DNA from: Streptomyces caelestis
GTDB lineage: Bacteria; Actinomycetota; Actinomycetes; Streptomycetales; Streptomycetaceae
NCBI RefSeq assembly: GCF_001279005.1
Contig: NZ_LGCN01000251.1
Location: forward strand, 1-64,000
Reading direction: 5' to 3'
Length of the DNA: 64,000 nucleotides
Shown here in pieces: positions 53,931-62,264 of this stretch (the first letter of the stretch is position 1; each line of letters starts with the position of its first letter). A program made the translations under genes and the position numbers. The notes below the pieces were generated by a model that was not told where the DNA came from, searched no databases, and saw only the letters and a program-made list of their open reading frames with translations.

Positions 53931-54332
53931 GTGCCGCTCTCGGAGCACGAGCAGCGCATGCTCGAGCAAATGGAGCGAGCGCTGTACGCCGAAGATCCCA
54001 AGTTCGCGACGGCGCTCGAGGGAAGCGGGCTGCGTACGTACACCCGGCGACGGGTCTACCAGGCGGTCGCGGGCTTCCTCGTGGGTATTGCGCTCCTCAT
54101 GGCCGGTATGGTCGCCCAGCAGGTCTGGCTCAGCGTCGTCGGGTTCCTCGTGATGCTGGGCTGCGCGGTCCTCGCGGTGACCGGCTGGCGCAAGGCGCCC
54201 AAGCCGGGGGAGCAGCCCGCCGGTGCGACGGGTGCGCCGCAGGCGGGGCGTCAGGGCAGACAGCGCCGCTCCGTGATGGACCGCATCGAGGAACGCTGGC
54301 AACGCCGCCGCGACGAACAGGGCGGCCGCTAG
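53931..54332 (+). CDS. sepX: DUF3040 membrane protein SepX, divisome stabiliser
   Basis: 133 residues: hydrophilic N-terminus VPLSEHEQRMLEQMERAL typical of DUF3040, two membrane helices (about 43-63 and 66-86), and a basic C-terminal tail. In S. venezuelae the DUF3040 protein SepX is needed for cross-wall and sporulation septa and works with the dynamin-like DynB; from memory the S. coelicolor orthologue is SCO2097, which sits in this exact neighbourhood. GTG 53931 with GAGGAGGA upstream. Just outside the division cluster. Confidence 0.82.
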   Translation: MPLSEHEQRMLEQMERALYAEDPKFATALEGSGLRTYTRRRVYQAVAGFLVGIALLMAGMVAQQVWLSVVGFLVMLGCAVLAVTGWRKAPKPGEQPAGATGAPQAGRQGRQRRSVMDRIEERWQRRRDEQGGR

Positions 54333-54353
54333 CCGCCCACCGAAGACAAGCCC

Positions 54354-54386
54354 AGGGGGCGGCCACCGACACGGTGGCCGCCCCCT
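54354..54386. terminator. Terminator between sepX and the transglutaminase operon
   Basis: Perfect 15-bp stem, arms 54354-54368 and 54372-54386, loop ACA. It separates convergent genes. Confidence 0.8.
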
Positions 54387-54459
54387 CCGGCGTTCCCGCG
54401 GACAGCCGCATGCCCCCGTTCCCCCGGTCAGCCGCATCCCCTCGTTCCCGCGGCCCGTC

Positions 54460-54640
54460 ATGCCTCCCCCAGTGCCTGGGACGGCCTGGGGGTACCCCCG
54501 GGCCGATGGGGTCCCCTGCTCATGGGGTCCCCCCGCTCGAGCGAAGCCGAGAGCGGGGGAGAAACCGAGAGTGGGGGAGGGCGGACGCCGGGGGCACCCC
54601 TTCCGGGGGAGGCACCCCGCAAGCGCCGGGCCGCGCGCCC
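54460..54640. repeat. Composite GC-rich repeat island
   Basis: Within the gene-free 54333-54744 several modules seen elsewhere are joined: GCCTCCCCCAGTGCCTGGGA (like 23.3 and 41.4 kb), GGGGTCCCCCCGCTCGAGCG with AAGCCGAGAGCGGGGGA (like 9.2 and 41.4 kb), and ACGCCGGGGGCACCCCTTCC with GGGGGAGGCACCCCG (like 17.1 kb). Direct repeats CCCGTCCCGCAGGGCC at 54675-54690 and 54695-54710 follow. Confidence 0.7.
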
Positions 54641-54744
54641 CACTCCCGGCCGGCCCCCACCCCGGCGTGTCGATCCCGTCCCGCAGGGCCGGCCCCCGTC
54701 CCGCAGGGCCCGGCCCTCGTCCCGCGCAACCGAACCGGTGAGGC

Positions 54745-57132
54745 TCAGCCCCGCTGCCGTGACGGCCGACGCCAGTCCGGCCGCAGCGCGGACAGACGCC
54801 CACGCACCCCGGCCCACCACGCCGACACCGCCCACACCACCCGCACACTCGACCGCGGCGCGAACACCGCCCGCGCCCGAGCCCGCCGGTCGGCCGAGGA
54901 CCGCAGCCCCGCCGCGACGCCCCGCACCTCGTCCGTCAGACCCGTCGTCGGCCGCGGCCGAGGCGCGTACAGGACCTGCTCCACCGCATCGGCCACCCGG
55001 TGCACCGACGCCGCCGCACCCGGGCCGAGCCGGCCCAGCCGCACGATCCGGTCCGCCGCCCCGCGCGGGGTCAGCGACTCGTCCGGCGCGATGCCGTAGT
55101 CCCACGCCGTGTCGGTCAGTTCGTCCCAGACGGCCAGGACGTACGGCACCGCCTCCGCCTCCGAGCGGCCGTGCCCGCCCAGTCGCGCCGCCCGGGTCCT
55201 CGCCCGCCACAGCATCGGCGCCAGCGGCAGCACCAGCACCGCGAAACCGGCCAGCGCCCATCCCAGCAGCGCGTACCACTTCGGTCCGTCGTCGCCGGTG
55301 GGCAGGGCCGCCTGCGGCGACTCGCTCTCGCACGCCCCCATCCTCCTGCGCTCCGGCGTGCAGCCCTTGCTCGCCGAGGGCTCCGCCGACGGCTCCGAGG
55401 ACGCGGTCTGCGAGGGCCGGGCGGGATCGGGCACCGTGCTCTCCTCGGTGTCCTCCACGGTGTACGACGGCGTCGAACCACGGGTCGGGGTCGGCTCGAA
55501 CCGGGTCCAGCCCACCCCCTCGAAGTACAGCTCCGGCCAGGCGTGCGCGTCCCGCAGCCCGACCGCGACCGTGCCGTCCGCCTGCGGGGTGCCGGGCGCG
55601 AAGCCCACCGCGACCCGCGCCGGTATGCCCAGCGAACGGGCCATCGACGCCATCGCGAACGAGAAGTGCACGCAGAAGCCCTGCCTGTCCCGCAGGAAAC
55701 GGGCGATCGCCTGCGAGTCGCCGCCGACGTCGACCTCGGTGTCGTACTCGAAGCCGCCGGTCAGCGTGAAGTACTCCTGGAGCTTGACCGCCTGGTCGTA
55801 GGCGTTGGTCGCGCCCTCGGTGACCTCGCGGGCGGTGCGGGACACCACGGCCGGCAGCGAGTCCGGCAGCTCGGTGTACTCGCGCCGCAGCGCGGGCGCC
55901 GGCTCCGGCGCGTCGGCCAGCTGCTCCGCCGTGGGCCGCACATGGAGGCTGCGCACCTCGTAGGTCAGACCGCGCGTGTTCTGCCCGTGGTCGCCGACCA
56001 GCGTCATGCCGACGGGTTCGTAGCGCCAGTTGCCCCGGATGCTCACCCCGCTCGGCGGGTACGGCATCGGCAGCCAGTCCTGGGCGTACCAGTCGGCGGT
56101 CGAGACCGTCGTGCCGATCTCCGTGCGCTCGGTGTCGGCGCCGAGGCCCGGCGGCGTCGGGAACGAGCCGTCGGGGACGGTGGTGATGGACCGCTTCGAC
56201 GGCTTCCACGTGGTGCCGTCGAAGTCGTCCAGGGACACGATCCGCAGGTACAGGTCCGACACGTCCGTCAACTCGGAACGCACCGACAGGACCTGGCGGT
56301 CCTCGTCCCTGTTCAACGAGTCGCGCAGCGACACCAGCGGGTTCACCGCCGAGATGGTGCCGCCCCCGCCGGCGCCCGAGCCGGCCCCCGCACCGGTGGG
56401 ATCCAGCAGACCGCCGTTCATCGCGGGCAGGCCGAGCGGCACCACCAGGGCGATGCCCAGCGCGACCGCGCCGATCCGTCGCCCGGTGCGCACCGGTGCG
56501 ACGGCGCCGGGCGAGTCCCCGCCCGGGCCCGGCGCCCCGCCGAACACGCGCCCCCACTGGGAGAGCCGGTCCCGGCCCTCGGCGAGCAGCAGCATCAGGT
56601 AGCCGGCCGCCGCCAGCAGGAACCACAGCCAGTCGATGCCGTCGTCGGACAGCCCCGCGGCCACCGAGTACAGGGCGAGCAGCGGCAGCCCGGCCGGGGC
56701 CGCGCCGCGGAAGGTCACCGCGAGGGTGTCCACCAGCAGCCCGATCACCAGGACGCCGCCGACCAGCATCAGCCGGATGCCGTCGGACAGCGGCGCCGGG
56801 ATCGCGTACCGGCTGACGTCGTTCCCGCCCTGCTCCAGCAGCCCGGCGAAGAAACGCAAGGCGTCCGGCCCGGGTATCAGCCCGGCGAAGGCGTGCTCAC
56901 GCGCGAACACCAGGGTCAGCAGCGCCAGCGTCACCAGGGCCTGCGCCGCCACCGTCAGCGCACGCGCCAGCGGCACCCGCCGGGCCAGCGCGCCCACGCC
57001 CGACTGCACCGCCAGCAGGAACGCCGCCTGGAGGATCCAGCTCGCCCGGTCGACCAACGGCAACAGGGCGCCCGCCGCCATCAGTGTGGCCGCCCACGCG
57101 CACAGTGCCAGCCTCGCCCGCCCGCTGATCAC
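54745..57132 (-). CDS. Transglutaminase-like membrane protein
   Basis: 795 residues: about six N-terminal membrane helices (1-220), a central extracytoplasmic region, a transglutaminase core with Cys in DRQGFCVHFSFAMASMARSLGIPARV, His in LRDAHAWPELYF and Asp shortly after, then one more helix and a cytoplasmic DUF4129-like tail. Typical third gene of the MoxR-DUF58-transglutaminase operons. The GTG overlaps the DUF58 stop (GTGA). Exact substrate unknown. Confidence 0.9.
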   Translation of the reverse strand: MISGRARLALCAWAATLMAAGALLPLVDRASWILQAAFLLAVQSGVGALARRVPLARALTVAAQALVTLALLTLVFAREHAFAGLIPGPDALRFFAGLLEQGGNDVSRYAIPAPLSDGIRLMLVGGVLVIGLLVDTLAVTFRGAAPAGLPLLALYSVAAGLSDDGIDWLWFLLAAAGYLMLLLAEGRDRLSQWGRVFGGAPGPGGDSPGAVAPVRTGRRIGAVALGIALVVPLGLPAMNGGLLDPTGAGAGSGAGGGGTISAVNPLVSLRDSLNRDEDRQVLSVRSELTDVSDLYLRIVSLDDFDGTTWKPSKRSITTVPDGSFPTPPGLGADTERTEIGTTVSTADWYAQDWLPMPYPPSGVSIRGNWRYEPVGMTLVGDHGQNTRGLTYEVRSLHVRPTAEQLADAPEPAPALRREYTELPDSLPAVVSRTAREVTEGATNAYDQAVKLQEYFTLTGGFEYDTEVDVGGDSQAIARFLRDRQGFCVHFSFAMASMARSLGIPARVAVGFAPGTPQADGTVAVGLRDAHAWPELYFEGVGWTRFEPTPTRGSTPSYTVEDTEESTVPDPARPSQTASSEPSAEPSASKGCTPERRRMGACESESPQAALPTGDDGPKWYALLGWALAGFAVLVLPLAPMLWRARTRAARLGGHGRSEAEAVPYVLAVWDELTDTAWDYGIAPDESLTPRGAADRIVRLGRLGPGAAASVHRVADAVEQVLYAPRPRPTTGLTDEVRGVAAGLRSSADRRARARAVFAPRSSVRVVWAVSAWWAGVRGRLSALRPDWRRPSRQRG

Positions 57133-58493
57133 GGTCCCTCCCCACCACTCGCCGCGGCCAGGCCCGAGCGCTCCCGGTCCGCCTGCCGCCACAGCTCGTC
57201 CAGCGCGGCGCCCCGCGGCACGCCCAGCGCCGTCCAGCCCGCCTCGCGCAGCATCCTCAGCCACTCCCCGCGCCGGTCCGACGCACCGGGCGCATCGGCC
57301 GGTTCCCGCAGCCAGGTCCCACTGTCCAGCAGGAAGGCGAGGGCGCCTCCGCTGCGCTGCCGCATCCGGGCGAGCACCGCGGCCTGCTCCTCGTCCAGGT
57401 CGCCGAGGAAGGCGACCAGCAGCCCCTCGTTCCCGCCGCGCAGCACGTCGTGCACGCGGGACAGGCCCTCCTCGTCGGAGTGGTCCACCACGGCGAGGGC
57501 GTCCATCATCAGCCCGGCCGCGTCCGCCGACTCCTGGTTCGCCCCCGCGAACCCGTCGGACCCCTCGCCCGGCACCGAGGTGCCGGTGTCGGTCAGCAGC
57601 CGCACCGAGAAACCGCGCTCCAGCATGTGCACCAGCACGGACGCCGCGCCCGACACCGCCCACTCGAACGCCGAGTCCGGTCCGGCGCCCGCGTAGGCGA
57701 CGGCCCGGGTGTCCAGCAGGACCGTGCACCGGGCGCGCTGCGGCTGTTCCTCGCGGCGCACCATCAGCTCGCCGTAGCGGGCGGTGGAGCGCCAGTGCAC
57801 CCGGCGCAGATCGTCGCCGTAGCGGTAGCCGCGCGGGATCGCGTCGTCCTCGCCGGCCAGCGCCAGCGCGCGCTGCCGCCCGTCGCCGTACCCCTTCGCC
57901 TCACCGCTCAGCCGCACCGGCGGCAGCGGTTCCACGCGCGGGACCACCGTCAGCGTGTCGTACGTGGAGAAGGACCGGGTCAGCTCGCACATCCCGAACG
58001 GGTCGGACAGCCGCAGCTGCAGCGGACCCAGCGGATAACGGCCGCGCAGGTCGGAGCGGACCCGGTAGGACACCTCACGGCGCCCGCCCGCCTCCACCCG
58101 GTCCAGGACGAACCGCGGGCGCGGGCCGAGCACGTAGGGCACCCGGTCCTGGAGCATCAGCAGGCCCGTGGGCAGCCGCGAGACGTTCTCCATCCGCAGG
58201 TGCACCCGCGCCTCGGAGCCGGCGGGCACCCGCCCGGGGGAGAGCCGACGGCTGCCGGCGACCCGGTAACGGGTGCGGTAGAGCACGGCCGCGCACACCA
58301 GCGGAAGCACCGCCAGCAGCAGCCCGACCCGCAGCAGATCGCTCTGTCCGAGCACGTACGCGCAGATCGCGGCGGCCACGCCGGCGGCCAGGAAGGAGCG
58401 CCCCCGGGTGGTGAGACCCGCCAGGGCCGTCCTGACCCCGCTCCGGCCGCCCGTGTCGCCGTCCGCGTGGACGGCGCCGGCGGTGGTCATCAC
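57129..58493 (-). CDS. DUF58 protein (vWA-like, MoxR partner)
   Basis: 454 residues with two N-terminal membrane helices (about 28-65), then a DUF58 domain with YRYGDDLRRVHWRSTARYGELMVRRE, the family signature. A vWA-like fold with metal site residues in VLLDTRA. Works with MoxR ATPases in protein assembly at the envelope. GTG 58493 overlaps the MoxR stop; ATG 58490 is an alternative. Confidence 0.9.
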   Translation of the reverse strand: MMTTAGAVHADGDTGGRSGVRTALAGLTTRGRSFLAAGVAAAICAYVLGQSDLLRVGLLLAVLPLVCAAVLYRTRYRVAGSRRLSPGRVPAGSEARVHLRMENVSRLPTGLLMLQDRVPYVLGPRPRFVLDRVEAGGRREVSYRVRSDLRGRYPLGPLQLRLSDPFGMCELTRSFSTYDTLTVVPRVEPLPPVRLSGEAKGYGDGRQRALALAGEDDAIPRGYRYGDDLRRVHWRSTARYGELMVRREEQPQRARCTVLLDTRAVAYAGAGPDSAFEWAVSGAASVLVHMLERGFSVRLLTDTGTSVPGEGSDGFAGANQESADAAGLMMDALAVVDHSDEEGLSRVHDVLRGGNEGLLVAFLGDLDEEQAAVLARMRQRSGGALAFLLDSGTWLREPADAPGASDRRGEWLRMLREAGWTALGVPRGAALDELWRQADRERSGLAAASGGEGP

Positions 58494-59536
58494 CGCCTCC
58501 GGGGCGGCTGCTGGCCGAACTCCGGACGGCCGAGGCCGCTTTGCCGCGGGGTGCCCGCGGGCGCCTGGGGGCGGTCCGTGGGCACCGGGGTGCGCTGGAG
58601 GATGTCCTGCACCACCTGTTCGGCGGTCCGGCGGTTGAGCTGGGCCTGGGCGGTGGGCAGCAGCCGGTGGGCGAGGACGGCCACGGCGAGTGCCTGCACG
58701 TCGTCCGGCAGCGCGTAGTCGCGGCCGCCGAGGGCCGCCGCCGCCTTCGCCGCGCGCAGCAGGTGCAGCGTCGCGCGCGGCGAGGCGCCGAGTCTGAGAT
58801 CGGGGTGGGTGCGGGTGGCGGCGACCAGGTCCACCGCGTACCGGCGGATCGGCTCGGCCACGTACACGTCGCGCACCGCCTCGATGAGCTTGAGGATCTC
58901 GTGCGCGTGCGCCACCGGCTGGAGGTCCTCCAGCGGGGAGACGCCGCTGTGCACGTCCAGCATCCGCAGTTCGGCCTCCGCGCTCGGGTAGCCGACCGAG
59001 ACGCGGGCCATGAAACGGTCGCGCTGGGCCTCCGGCAGCGGGTAGGTGCCCTCCATCTCGACCGGGTTCTGCGTCGCCACGACCATGAACGGGCTGGGCA
59101 GCTCGTAGGTCTTGCCGTCGATGGTGACCTGGCGCTCCTCCATCGACTCCAGCAGCGCGGACTGCGTCTTCGGCGACGCGCGGTTGATCTCGTCGCCGAT
59201 CACCACCTGCGCGAAGATGGCGCCCGGCTTGAACTCGAAGTCGCGGCGCTGCTGGTCCCAGATGGACACACCCGTGATGTCCGAGGGCAGCAGGTCCGGC
59301 GTGAACTGGATCCGCCGCACCGAGCAGTCGATGGACCGCGCCAGGGCCTTGGCCAGCATCGTCTTGCCGACTCCCGGGACATCCTCGATGAGCAGATGTC
59401 CCTCGGCGAGCAGTACGGTCAGCGAGAGCCGTACGACCTCTGGCTTTCCCTCGATCACGCCTTCCACCGAACTCCGCACGCGCTCCACCACGGCGGTCAG
59501 ATCAGTGAGGCTCGCTCGATCGTCATAGGTCGTCAC
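58490..59536 (-). CDS. MoxR-family AAA+ ATPase
   Basis: 348-residue AAA+ chaperone: Walker A EDVPGVGKT, Walker B VIGDEINRASPKTQSALLE, sensor I VATQNPVEMEGTYPLPEAQRDRF and a C-terminal lid with sensor II. GTG 59536 with GAGGAGGG upstream. First gene of a three-gene operon (MoxR, DUF58, transglutaminase), presumably maturing or folding extracytoplasmic targets. Confidence 0.93.
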   Translation of the reverse strand: MTTYDDRASLTDLTAVVERVRSSVEGVIEGKPEVVRLSLTVLLAEGHLLIEDVPGVGKTMLAKALARSIDCSVRRIQFTPDLLPSDITGVSIWDQQRRDFEFKPGAIFAQVVIGDEINRASPKTQSALLESMEERQVTIDGKTYELPSPFMVVATQNPVEMEGTYPLPEAQRDRFMARVSVGYPSAEAELRMLDVHSGVSPLEDLQPVAHAHEILKLIEAVRDVYVAEPIRRYAVDLVAATRTHPDLRLGASPRATLHLLRAAKAAAALGGRDYALPDDVQALAVAVLAHRLLPTAQAQLNRRTAEQVVQDILQRTPVPTDRPQAPAGTPRQSGLGRPEFGQQPPRRR

Positions 59537-59798
59537 CCGGCCCTCCTCGGCCCTTCCCCGCCCTCCACAAGGAGCGCGGGGACCCCAAATGTCCCGGGCC
59601 GACGCCTTGCTGTGCGGCCCGGCCCACCCCGAATCACGGACACCACGCGGGAAAAGTTCCGCGTGGCGCCACTCCCGCATTCTTGCCGCCGTTACCGATT
59701 CGTGTCACTCGCCTGTGGACAACTGACAGCGGGACGCCAGGTCCCACGACGTCGAACGGATTCCGGAGTCCGGGTTCCCTCCGGGGCGGGCGGCCCGG

Positions 59799-60347
59799 TC
59801 AGGCGGGGTCGATCTCGCGCAGCAGACCCGTCCTCACGTCGAAGACGAAGCCGCGCACGTCGTCGGTGTGCAGCAGGAACGGCGAGGTGCGCACGCGCTG
59901 CATCGACTGCCGTACGTCCTGGTCCACGTCCCGGAAGGCCTCCACGGCCCAGCCGGGACGCTGGCCCACCTCCATCTCCAGGTCGTGCCGGAACTCCTCG
60001 GTGATGGACTCCAGACCACAGCCGGTGTGGTGGATGAGGACCACGCTGCGGGTGCCCAGCGCCCGCTGGCTGATGGTCAGCGAGCGGATCACGTCGTCGG
60101 TGACGACGCCGCCCGCGTTGCGGATGGTGTGGCAGTCGCCGAGCGCCAGGCCCAGCGCGTCGTGCAGGTCGAGGCGGGCGTCCATACAGGCCACCACGGC
60201 GACCTGGAGCACCGGGCGGGCGTCCATCCCGGGGTCGGTGAAGGCGGCCGCGTACTGCTGGTTGGCCTCGACCAGACGGTCGGTGACCGTGCCGTGGCCG
60301 GAGGTGGCGTCCTGGGGGCCGGTGGGAACCGATGCGGAAGTCGTCAT
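59799..60347 (-). CDS. Beta-class carbonic anhydrase-like protein
   Basis: 182 residues of the beta carbonic anhydrase fold, with zinc Cys in CMDARLD (C-x-D-x-R dyad), HHTGCG (His and Cys ligands) and GGVVTDDVIRSL. A shorter form than classical enzymes, as found in actinobacteria. ATG 60347 has TACCGT 7 nt upstream (leaderless); an ATG 6 nt earlier overlaps too closely. Hydrates CO2 to bicarbonate. Divergent from rsmH. Confidence 0.86.
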   Translation of the reverse strand: MTTSASVPTGPQDATSGHGTVTDRLVEANQQYAAAFTDPGMDARPVLQVAVVACMDARLDLHDALGLALGDCHTIRNAGGVVTDDVIRSLTISQRALGTRSVVLIHHTGCGLESITEEFRHDLEMEVGQRPGWAVEAFRDVDQDVRQSMQRVRTSPFLLHTDDVRGFVFDVRTGLLREIDPA

Positions 60348-60521
60348 ACCCATGACGGTACTGGTCACAAGGGCGCCAGGCCCGTTGTGAAAGGCGACAA
60401 AGAACGTCAGCGAGTCTTGGTGTGAGGTAACCCACAGGGGTGGTGTGAGCGCCTCCCCACGGGTGATGTGTCCGATCCCCCCTTGACCCGCCGCGTGGAC
60501 CGCGACGCGCAGGCCGGTTGA

Positions 60522-60549
60522 TTGACCGGGCGGGACCGTGGACTAAAGT
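60522..60549 (+). promoter_or_regulatory. rsmH promoter
   Basis: TTGACC (60522-60527), 16-bp spacer, TAAAGT (60544-60549), predicted start near 60556. The leader to TTG 60765 is about 210 nt. The gap 60348-60764 has no further gene; in particular no mraZ, and no TGGGN-type repeats were found. Confidence 0.6.
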
Positions 60550-60764
60550 GACGCGAAGCGGGAGGCGAGAGCGCCCGCTGCACTGATTTCCCCCGGATCC
60601 CCCGGCGACGACCGGAGGATCTCCCCGTGTGCGCGGCGCGCACGTACGGCTCGGCCTCCTCCCGCCGCCGCCCGGCCGACGCCCGAGGGCGCCGGCCGCC
60701 CCTCACCGGGGGAGGGCGGGGACCCGGCGGTGCGTGAGCGCCGTGCCGGATTTGAGAGGGCCAC

Positions 60765-61721
60765 TTGAGCCAGAGTCGACACGTTCCGGTGATGCTCCAG
60801 CGGTGCCTGGACCTGTTGGCGCCCGCCCTGGAGCGGCCCGGAGCGGTGGTGGTCGACTGCACGCTCGGGCTCGGCGGCCACAGCGAGGCCCTGCTCCAGC
60901 GGTTCCCCGAGGCCCGGCTCCTCGCCCTGGACCGCGACAAGGAGGCCCTGCGCCTGTCCGGCGAACGGCTCGCGCCCTACGGCGAGCGGGCCACCCTGGT
61001 GCACGCCGTCTACGACGAGCTCCCCGACGTCCTCGACCGGCTCGGCGTCCCGCGCGTGCGGGGCGTCCTGTTCGACCTCGGGGTGTCCTCCATGCAGCTC
61101 GACGAGGCCGACCGCGGCTTCGCCTACGCCCAGGACGCCCCCCTCGACATGCGCATGGACCAGACGACCGGCGTCAGCGCCGCCGAGGTCCTCAACACCT
61201 ACCCGCCCGGCGAACTCGTCCGCATCCTGCGCGCCTACGGCGAGGAGAAGCAGGCCAAGCGGATCGTGGCCGCCGTCGTGCGCGAGCGCGAGAAGGAGCC
61301 GTTCACGAACAGCGCGCGCCTGGTCGAGCTGATCCGCGACGCGCTGCCGCAGGCCGCCAAGCGCACCGGCGGCAACCCGGCCAAGCGCACCTTCCAGGCC
61401 CTGCGGATCGAGGTCAACGGCGAGCTGTCGGTGCTGGAGCGGGCGATCCCGGCGGCCGTGAAGGCCCTCGACGTCGGCGGACGGATCGCCGTGCTCTCGT
61501 ACCACTCCCTGGAGGACCGGCTCGTCAAGCAGGTGTTCGCGGCCGGCGCCGCCACCACCGCCCCGCCCGGACTCCCGGTCGTCCCCGAGCGGTACCAGCC
61601 CCGGCTCAAGCTGCTCACGCGCGGTGCCGAACTTCCCACCGAGGAGGAGATCGCCGAGAACCGGCGCGCGGCCCCCGCGCGGCTGCGCGGCGCCGAGCGG
61701 ATCCGGGAGGACGTCGATTGA
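60765..61721 (+). CDS. rsmH: 16S rRNA m4C1402 methyltransferase
   Basis: 318 residues; methylates C1402 of 16S rRNA at the ribosomal P site. [26 protein letters not shown] (SAM loop), [44 protein letters not shown] and [15 protein letters not shown] are family blocks. TTG start with GAGAGGG upstream. It heads the division and cell wall cluster, followed by ftsL and ftsI. Confidence 0.95.
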   Translation: MSQSRHVPVMLQRCLDLLAPALERPGAVVVDCTLGLGGHSEALLQRFPEARLLALDRDKEALRLSGERLAPYGERATLVHAVYDELPDVLDRLGVPRVRGVLFDLGVSSMQLDEADRGFAYAQDAPLDMRMDQTTGVSAAEVLNTYPPGELVRILRAYGEEKQAKRIVAAVVREREKEPFTNSARLVELIRDALPQAAKRTGGNPAKRTFQALRIEVNGELSVLERAIPAAVKALDVGGRIAVLSYHSLEDRLVKQVFAAGAATTAPPGLPVVPERYQPRLKLLTRGAELPTEEEIAENRRAAPARLRGAERIREDVD

Positions 61722-61796
61722 GGCACGGACGGCGTGCGGGGCGGGTGACGGGCGGCCGGGCGCACGGGTGGGAGAAGCGGACTCAGGGGAGCGCGA

Positions 61797-62264
61797 GTGA
61801 GTAGGAAACCCGGACCGAAGGGGCGGCCCGAGCTGAAGGGGAGGGCGGCCCGGCTCGCCCGGCTCCTGCCCACCGGGCGCGCCCAGGCGGCGCGCACCCC
61901 CTTCGTCCTCCTCGTCGTCGTCCTCCTCGGCGGCGGTCTGATCGGCCTCCTGGTGCTGAACTCCGCCCTCAGCGAGGGCGCGTTCCAGGTCGACGACATC
62001 CAGCGGGAGACCAAGAACCTCACCGACGAGGAACAGGCCCTGCAGCGGGACATCGACGCCTACTCCGCCCCCGACGCCCTCCAGGACCGCGCCCGGGAGC
62101 TCGGCATGGTGCCCGGCGGCGACCCCGCCTTCCTCGCCCCCGACGGCACGGTCAAGGGCGTGCCCGGCGCCGCCTCCGCCGTCCGAGCGCCCCTGGTCCT
62201 CGCGCCCGGGGCGCAGGCTGCCGCCACGCCCTCCTCCGCATCGAACTCGACCCCCGGCAGGTGA
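61797..62264 (+). CDS. ftsL: Cell division protein FtsL
   Basis: 155 residues: basic N-terminus, one membrane helix (about 35-57), coiled coil (60-95) with QRETKNLTDEEQALQRDI, and a Pro/Ala-rich tail. The tripartite layout and place between rsmH and ftsI identify FtsL, although the sequence itself is poorly conserved. GTG start. The stop overlaps the ftsI start (GTGA). Confidence 0.87.
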   Translation: MSRKPGPKGRPELKGRAARLARLLPTGRAQAARTPFVLLVVVLLGGGLIGLLVLNSALSEGAFQVDDIQRETKNLTDEEQALQRDIDAYSAPDALQDRARELGMVPGGDPAFLAPDGTVKGVPGAASAVRAPLVLAPGAQAAATPSSASNSTPGR

